DNA of 64,000 nt, from positions 4,437,529 to 4,501,528 of the forward strand of contig NC_031480.1 of the NCBI RefSeq assembly GCF_000006565.2, given 5' to 3'. The translations under genes and the position numbers were made by a program. The DNA comes from Toxoplasma gondii ME49 (taxonomy: Eukaryota > Apicomplexa > Conoidasida > Eucoccidiorida > Sarcocystidae). The notes beneath the pieces are model-generated. The model saw only the letters and a program-made list of their open reading frames with translations, was not told the origin of the DNA and ran no database searches. Positions within the stretch are counted from its first letter, which is position 1; each line of letters begins with the position of its first letter. This document shows, in pieces, positions 57,105 through 64,000 of the stretch.

Positions 57105-59919
57105 ATGGTGACAGAAGTGCACAACTCGAAGGACGCTTCCCGTTCTTTACGAAACGGTAAAGTTTGCTTCCCACCTCTTGTCACATTTAGGCGGAAGCAG
57201 TTTGTTGGACTCAGCAAACACCTGGTAGCGTACCAAGTTCGTTTTGCCCACGAGGAAGCTGGAGGAAGGTCGGTTGCTAAACTTCTGGAAACATGCTACT
57301 GCTTGCGAAGCTTGAAAAAGTGGAAAGAATACGAACCGACAGTTATCACGGGTTACAGTCCACTGGCTAGTCAAGGGGAATCACAGAGTCACAAGGAGTC
57401 CACAGGCTGCTAGCAATATACATCAAAGTGACGAAAAAGCAGGTAATCATAACTGTTACTGCAAACGAATTTCTGTGGCGAAGCCCGCTCACATAAACTC
57501 GGAAAACTGCGGCTAGTAGCACAGGAACTCCCATCCGTTAAGTGCAGTAATAGGATTGTCGTATTTAGCGTATATTTGGAGAACCAGCATCGTTATACAA
57601 ACCGCGCAAATATCACACTATTCGGCTGGATGGAGTCCTTCCTAAGCGCTAGAGACAACGAGATTTAGACGACTTGTATTCTTCCATGCAAATGGACACC
57701 GTTCGCCGTTTTATCCTCTCTCTGGACGGGCAGCTAACTATCTAGGGTTTTCCTTATAAAAGAAATACTACCGGTTGAGTTTATAAAGTACCAGTTACGT
57801 CGTATACTTGAATCTATTCAAGAATTGGTAGTAAACGATAGAGGTGGAGTACAACGAGTTTTGTTACTTGCAAGTGAAATAGAGGCGGCTCCTTGGAGTC
57901 TAGAAAATAAGTCCATCTATTTGACCGGAATGCCATCATGTCATGCTCGTGACGACCGATTCCGCAACAGAGTGAAACAGCAATGAGCACATCTCTGTAA
58001 AGTTTTCCCCGGTTCTGGTTGTGCCACTGCTGCTTCTCATCTTTCTTCATAGTCCAAAGGCGCACCAGTGTTCTTGGCTGGCGGCAGGCAAGCCTTTCGC
58101 CCTCTAGTCTGCAGACGGGACTCTCTCAACTGCCAATGAAGCGTTCGCCCAGCCTTTCGTATCGCGAGTTCCTTTACGTTTCCAACTAGCCGTTCCTTTC
58201 GCGTTTTCCTTTATCCCCTTCTCTCCTTGTCAGGTTCCGCACACACTGTAGACCGGTTTCGAAACGGAAGCGTCGATTTAGCCGACGAAACTTCTGAGTC
58301 AGATAACGAAAGTTTGTCTTCATGCGCGACGCCTCGGCCTCTGGGCGATCCGTTGTTTTCTGGGTCAGCAACACCCAGGGCTGCACCACTCCCTGAACGA
58401 AGTTACCGGTTGAGAGGCGTAAACGAAGGCGAAGGGATGGCAAAAGAACTTGCCAGATTCTCCACGTATGTTGGCAAGTACGCTCCGGCATTCAGGCAAC
58501 TCCCCGCCCTCTTGAAACCGGGTCCGAGACATTTTCTGCCCGCAATTGGAGAGGTGGACGCTCTCCTAAAAATTGACCGGCCAGACGGTGAAGACGACGG
58601 AGCAGGTCTGGAACAGCCGAGAGAAAACACGAGACGCACTTGGGCAGGAGCTCAAGTCTTCGCATTCTGCGACAGAAAGGCGGCAGTTGTTTTGATTAAC
58701 GTGAAACTCAGTGACGGGTTATCCAGTGCAGGTTTCACGTGACAGTCAGGATTGTGTGGCAAAGGCAGTGGGGGACGTGGAGAATCCGGGACGACCGCAA
58801 CTCCACCCCAGCACTTTCGCCCTTTGCACGATTTGTACCAACTAGACTCCTGAGTTTAAGTTGAAAAGTTCTTTCTTTTCAGCTTGTGCCGGTATATTCA
58901 GGATCCCACCGTTATATTCGATGATCCTGTGTGTTCACAAATGTAAAACTCAAATCGATTAAATAGCGAGACCACTGGTACCCAGGAGACCGACGTATCG
59001 GTGACAGGCGAGCACGTGTGTGTGCCTAGCTGTACCTGTGGAAGACTCACCCGGAAGTATCGAGCACCAAAGGGCAACGAAATCGAGATTGCTCATGTGC
59101 TTTTTTGATCAGAGACGTTTCGATACAGAACGATTTCGGTTTGGTACCTTCACACTGTATCACGTGGAGGGGGGTACGAGGAAACTATCGGAACCCGATT
59201 TGAAAAGATGCAGAACTATTTTCTTCGTAATAAACAGCCTTTTGCGTCACATGAACTTTGATGTCCGGACAGGAACGGAGGAACTGGATGAGCCGGCGCT
59301 TCAGCAAAGCGATCCGGCGGCGCTGCGACTGGAATTCGGAGCCTTGCGGCCACTAAGGAATTCCGCTGGTCTTCAAGATATGGAAGTGGGGTGCATTGAA
59401 GACGAGGGAGAAAGCAGACGCATTCAAATTGACAGGTGGATTCGGACCGTTCAAAGGTTACGGGATCAATATCCCAACACCGAAAGCCCGTGGGCATCCG
59501 ATGAACACGCTCCTGACTTTGAGTAAGCTTCGTGTGTTTCACTTTTCAACAAACGAATGCAACCAAGCGGAGGGCACCACCAACATATCCATCTGTGTGA
59601 ACATGCGCCGGTACGCACATAAAAGTCGGCACCTGAATGAAATGCCTGCGAATATGTGTTCTTACTCCTGTTTCTGCGGACTTCTTGTGTGAGCAGGCAG
59701 TTGGTGAGAGAATGGCCAGATGAGTTGGCGTCGCTCTTTCTACCACATCCGTCGCGTCTCGCACTCGAGGAAACACATATGTCTCTCGCGCAATTATTGA
59801 AGCTGGGATGCGCACTTCTGGACGTTCCGACTCGTCCCAATGAGCTAAATAAAGCTCTGCATGCACTCTGGATGCTCTATTTCGAACTGAGAAACAGGGA
59901 GCGCATTACTTCTACCTAG
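57105..59919 (+). CDS. IFT46: Intraflagellar transport protein 46
   Basis: Four exons in phase: 57105-57156, 58234-58605, 59273-59522, 59697-59919, giving 298 residues, close to the family's usual length. Seen: the acidic, Ser-rich N-terminus; ELARFSTYVGKYAP; FLPAIGEVDALLKIDRPDG; LDEPALQQSDPAALRLE; RIQIDRWIRTVQRL; REWPDELASLFLP; and the C-terminal LGCALLDVP and HALWMLYFELRN, which follow the IFT46 family in order. Known: IFT46 is a core subunit of the IFT-B complex that carries cargo along the axoneme. In coccidia only the male gamete is flagellated, so I infer stage-specific use. The start at 57105 is chosen for its A-rich context (GAAAAATGG) and for the phase of its GTAAAG donor. Intron 1 is about 1.1 kb and could hide another exon. 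Confidence 0.92.
58832..58860. repeat. 29-bp element, copy 2 (IFT46 intron 2)
   Basis: Same orientation as, and 26 of 29 positions identical to, the stretch at 54163-54191 in RED intron 11. It lies in the intron between IFT46 exons 2 and 3. Confidence 0.7.
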
Positions 59920-61186
59920 AGCGACCGAGGTCGTCCTTCAGGAATTCCACTGTTTCGCTAGAGGAAACGAACTTGAATCTGAAAGTATGACCGCAGCTGC
60001 ACCACCTGACCACTACACTCTCTTCTTTATCATTGATACTGCGTTGTTAATTGAGAGACCACTGCCGCTCAAACGTTCTGTACTTGCCCTCAAGCCCGGA
60101 ACCTGCTTGGCTTTGCAAAAAGCGCATGCGTCTTATAGAGAAAAAACAGCGGGGTTTGACGTAGCCGTGGTGTGGCAGAACACTAGCAATCTGCGTGAAA
60201 TCACTGCTGAGTCAGAAACTCTTCAGATGTGGAAGCGCGGATACTGTCCAAATGAAGAACACTGGATAGTATACCTGGTGTCCGGTGTAACTCGCTGGGT
60301 GACGAAAGCTTCAGCGACCTTTACCGCGTTAATACTCGAGCGGTAAAGCGGCTTTTGTTTCCTTCGACGTGAAGTACAGCGGGCTCGTTTTCATCAAACA
60401 CGCTTATAAACACATCGCCAGCACGGCCTCTTGGTTCGGAAAGAAAGGTAAAAGATAGGTACGGTCACGCATCCACACAAACTGCGCTCTTGCAGGTCGG
60501 CCTTCTCCAAAATGTCTCTAAGACCCACGGGTAAAGGACAGTCGACCGTTTCTCTCAAAAAATGCGTAAATGCAGTTCCCCTAGAATCGCTTTTTACGTG
60601 CACTAACGCATTACAGATCTGTCCCAAAAAAGCTTAGCTCTGCGGTGTAGAGTCGCGTGGTGCACAACACCGTATTTGTGCGTTCGCATAGACGTCTCGA
60701 AAAAAGAGAAGATAAACAACTTGAGCGACCAATTTACACCTGTACTCGTTGACGTGTGCACATGCAAACGGGTGGTTTCGCAACTTGAATCACAACCTCT
60801 TGGGAAGTTATGCGATCCGCTGAAGTTCTCCTCCATGCAACACCGCATAGTAACGGGGAAACCCTCTTGCGCGGCGCGGTGCTGCACAGCCTCCCTCACA
60901 AGCGCGAGCACCTACCTGTGGTCGCTACGCTACATATTCACTTTTTGACACGTTCAGAGGCTGCATTATGGCCATCGGACCGTTCGTCTACCCATCTATA
61001 TTCATTCGGCACAAGTCCGCATATAGATCCAGCACAGAAGGAATGCACACACGAGTATCAACGGCTGCCCTAGAAGTGACTCGCCGTCGTCCCTAGGCAG
61101 ACTGCTCCAGATCGCACTCGATTCTGTTTTGAAGAAATGCGACGCCGGTGAACGTCATGCGGCGATGAACACATAGACGCGCGCTT
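59920..61186. other. Convergent region between IFT46 and eIF1
   Basis: About 1.27 kb holding both 3' UTRs. A plus-strand ORF of 119 residues at 59987-60346 starts only 68 bases after the IFT46 stop and has no match; it is probably chance. No repeats are seen. Confidence 0.5.
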
Positions 61187-61875
61187 TTACGCCCCATGGA
61201 TTCGGATTTGTTCCCCCAAACAGATGGCTTCGCGCTCAAGAAACTCCTTCACAGCATGGCGCTGGTCGCCCTGCAGCTGGATGACGCTACCGTAATCGGC
61301 GTCTTCGATCACCGTCCCGTTGCAGTTGAGTTCCTTTTTCAATGCACGAACCATCTTTTTCAAATCCAATGCCTTGTCCAGACCTTGAACCGTAGTAACG
61401 CTCTTTCGACCGTTTCTCTGCTGATTCCGAATATCTGCGAGAAAGGCAAAAACCCCGTACAAACTCTCCGGTGTCTCATCGTAGATTACCACTGTGCAGA
61501 AACACGCGAGTGAATGGCTGATCGACAACGCAACAGAACCAACAGACACCCATTCAAATGAGATACATTCAAGGACTGCTGCCAAAACCGTGAACACCGT
61601 ATCTGTCTACCGCACCACAGCAGCGTACCGATTCTTGAAAGTGTCGCGACACAGGCTTTTGTAGTTCTTTCCAGCTGGTTCGTGTTCGTTAGGTGAACGA
61701 ATTACGATTCATAAAAAAGTCCGACAATGCTCTATACCTTCAATAAAACAGAGGTCGGAACTGGCGGAGTTGTTGACTTACGGATCAAATGTGTACTCGA
61801 GCCGCCAACACTAAACTGGGAAGTGTCGTTGGCGAAAGGATCGGAAATACCGAAATTATGCACTTCGACGGACAT
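61187..61875 (-). CDS. EIF1: Translation initiation factor eIF1 (SUI1)
   Basis: Two exons in phase: 61875-61782 and 61434-61187, giving 113 residues, the same as in animals. Seen: N-terminal MSVEVHNFGISDPF, then across the splice HLIHIRNQQRNGRKSVTTVQGL, followed by CNGTVIED, GSVIQLQGDQR and the C-terminal EQIRIHG, all hallmarks of eIF1. The codon split at the intron (C|AT) restores the conserved His. Known: eIF1 binds the 40S subunit near the P site and rejects poor start codons. The start ATG has TCTG before it, with C at position -3, unlike the A or G at -3 of every other gene here. That matches the known self-regulation of eIF1 through its own weak start. The final residue is Ala where many homologues have Phe. 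Confidence 0.95.
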
Positions 61876-61881
61876 CAGAAA
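61867..61881 (-). promoter_or_regulatory. Weak start-codon context of eIF1
   Basis: On the minus strand the bases before the start read TTTCTG-ATG-TCC, so position -3 is C and +4 is T. Other starts in the window have A or G at -3 (EMC8, TAH18, ERCC1, IFT46, RED, both hydrolases). A weak context lets high eIF1 lower its own synthesis, a mechanism established in yeast and animals. Confidence 0.6.
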
Positions 61882-64000
61882 GTCTGCACAAAAAAAACGA
61901 CACGCCCAACACGCCTGGGCCGAGGAATTTCAGAGAGTCGCAAAATCCCGTTGCACACTAAATATACACGTTCGAAAGTGCGACGTTTTCATTGCAGAAG
62001 TCGAAGCTGCAACAGAGCTGAAAGCCCGCGCAACGATGAACAGAAACAGCCCATTCGTTGCTTTTTTTGAAACCCTGTTATGCTTTTAGATCAACTACAA
62101 CCCAACACGAGAGACTCTGTCTAACCAGATGAAAACTCGAAACGAACGTGATAATGCAACATAGCAAAAGTCGTGAAGCCGCTATGTGAGACCACACGTT
62201 TCCAGTACAACATAGAGTGCAGACGCAAGTGGCTGCTTCTATAGAAAACAGAAATGCAGCATACGACCCCATGCTATTGGGCTGCTGCTTAACAGGCACA
62301 AAAAATCAACTGTGGAAAAAGCACGCCAGCATAGAGCTGGATGCGTGTCCAAATGACAGATAATCACACACACCGCTTCTGTAACTGAGAAAACCCTTTT
62401 GTATGAGCAGCGTTCTGGCCGTAAAATCGAGAATAAATGTAGCAGAGCGAACTGGTGAAAAACAGGCACGATCAAGCGCTCGCACAGCCGCCAACGGCCG
62501 ACCAAACAGCCACCCCCGGCCGGAAGAAAAGCTGGAAAGTCTTGCAACTCCGGCGATCCACTCGTCTGTACATAGTATTGGAAAAGCATATCCGTCTCTT
62601 TTCTCAAAAACAGTCAAACGGCGACAAAAAACCCGGTGACACTCTGTTCGTCTCGTACCTTGTGAGAGACACGGGCGGAAAGCTCCAAGTTGTTTTTGGG
62701 CGTCGAAAAAAAAAATCGCTGCTTCTTTGGAGAAACGCGACTCGTTTTTCGTTGCGGTTAACAGGAGGTAAAAACGCTCTAGGCAGTCACGCGACGAGAC
62801 CGAAAAGACAGAGGCAGCAAAAGAAGTCCACGAATCAGAACGACATACACTGACGAAAGCTTTTGCGACTCGCTGCGCTGCAACGAAGACGTGAGCCGTG
62901 CTCGGCCAAAAAGCAGAACGTGTGGCTAGCAAGATGATCGCGCCAGATTTGTCCCGTGTAGCAGTTCCCTTGACTAAAGGCAGACTGCGTGTTTCGCGGT
63001 TTCGCGCGAGACGTGTGCGAAATGAGGTGACTAGCCAATTCGCCAGATGCGCATCAAAGGTCACCTCTGCTTCCGGTTCAAGCTGCTGAGATGGAAAGGC
63101 GAACCCAATTAACCTAATGGAGAGAGCCGAAATACGAAACATAGGTGTTGTCCAAACACCGTTCCACTCTTCGAAACACGGGCGAAACGACGTTTTTTCC
63201 CCGGGACTTCTTCTCGACCTTGGGTGTGCTTCAATCATTCGAATATAGTCCGACGTAGCGGTGCACGCACGCCCAAGGGCGACGGCTGGGCAGGTCGCGC
63301 GCGCCACATATAAGCCGATAGGTTGGGGAAAATAAGTGTATGTACCGTGTCTCGAAACTCGAGACCCCGAATATAAGCCGAACTACTCGACTAGCTGTTT
63401 TTCAGAAAGCAGGCGGGGTGTGAGTCAACATCTATGCGGTGATGGGAGGGATGTTTACCCAACGAAGGACACTCTAGCCGGGTATCTTCTTTGTGTCTGG
63501 CTCTGCTTCGAGTTTTATTCTCCTGTTTTTGAGGCAGCCAGGCGCGAGGAAACCGGTAAGAGGAGGCACTCGTGGCCCTTGTCTGCTTTTCCGCACGCTG
63601 ATGCCTAGACCTTGGCTGGTGTGTCTTACAAGCCCGTTGCGGAACTCGTTTTTCAGTTGCCGATCTGGAAAACGCCTAAAATCGAACAGAGTTTTTCTTT
63701 CCTAAGGAGTTCTGGGAAACCCACGTGTCTTGTCAGTCTCCCAGGTTGAAGGGGGACTTCGAATTTTGTCTCATTTCCTCGGTCCGCGCGCTGCAAGGGG
63801 GCAAGATTTCCGCACTCTGCCTCCGAGTCGACCCGGGGCTCAGACTCCCAGCCGGTTTTTTGCCTGCTTCCGTTCCCTTTGCTCTGCTCGCTGGTTTCCA
63901 CACATTGATGAACACAAACCCTCATCAGCTTCAGGGAACGTTTGTGCATTTGAAGGCTAGCCCGGGTCCCACGTGAAGTGGTCGAATGTATGTACACCTG
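61882..64000. other. Right edge, upstream of eIF1
   Basis: This should hold the eIF1 promoter and 5' UTR. A minus-strand frame is open from 63307 to 62306 (about 333 codons), but it has no ATG at its start, no family match, and composition like the neighbouring DNA, so I do not call it a gene. The last 600 bases show nothing recognisable. Confidence 0.4.

Noticed and set aside
59987..60346. 119-residue plus-strand ORF after IFT46
   Set aside because: It lies only 68 bases past the IFT46 stop, so it is probably within its 3' UTR, and there is no recognised motif.
62306..63307. Minus-strand open frame of about 333 codons upstream of eIF1
   Set aside because: It begins at a non-ATG codon, has no good start context, no family resemblance and no matching splice structure. 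It may be a chance frame in the eIF1 promoter region.

Overview
The window looks like nuclear DNA of a cyst-forming coccidian apicomplexan (Toxoplasma, Neospora or Hammondia type). The signs are intron-rich genes on both strands, pyrimidine-rich introns on the sense strand, long Ser, Glu and Arg insertions inside conserved proteins, many (TA)n tracts, abundant GCATGC sites, strong A-rich start contexts, and a nuclear copy of apicomplexan mitochondrial cob joined to apicoplast clpC. The species cannot be fixed from this window. Gene models below were built by hand from splice signals, reading phase and family conservation. For nine of the ten recognised genes the summed coding exons give a whole number of codons without internal stops.

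Layout: 0.46-3.3 kb (+) a small alpha/beta hydrolase with a membrane insert; 3.3-11.5 kb a large region with no gene I can recognise; 11.5-15.3 kb (+) EMC8/9; 22.1-16.0 kb (-) the diflavin reductase TAH18/NDOR1; 22.8-22.3 kb (-) a small twin CX3C protein; 28.9-24.9 kb (-) ERCC1, whose second intron carries the mitochondrial-plus-apicoplast insertion; 35.0-31.8 kb (-) a type I membrane protein with a mannose-6-phosphate-receptor-homology domain; 43.0-38.4 kb (-) a second, plant-like alpha/beta hydrolase; 44.0-44.8 kb (+) a possible small basic protein; 47.3-54.4 kb (+) the splicing factor RED/IK; 57.1-59.9 kb (+) IFT46; 61.9-61.2 kb (-) translation factor eIF1.

The genes are unrelated housekeeping functions: ER membrane insertion, cytosolic Fe-S assembly, nucleotide excision repair, splicing, intraflagellar transport for the male gamete flagellum, and start-codon selection. 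There is no operon-like or obviously novel multi-gene system. The window has three compositional zones. The middle (about 12.9-53 kb) is full of (TA)n tracts and purine/pyrimidine-skewed sequence, while the left 11 kb and right 10 kb have almost none. The most notable non-coding signals are the chimeric organellar insertion in ERCC1, five copies of the 14-bp dyad GGTGT-N4-ACACC where chance predicts about 0.06, and the poor start context of eIF1 compared with its neighbours.
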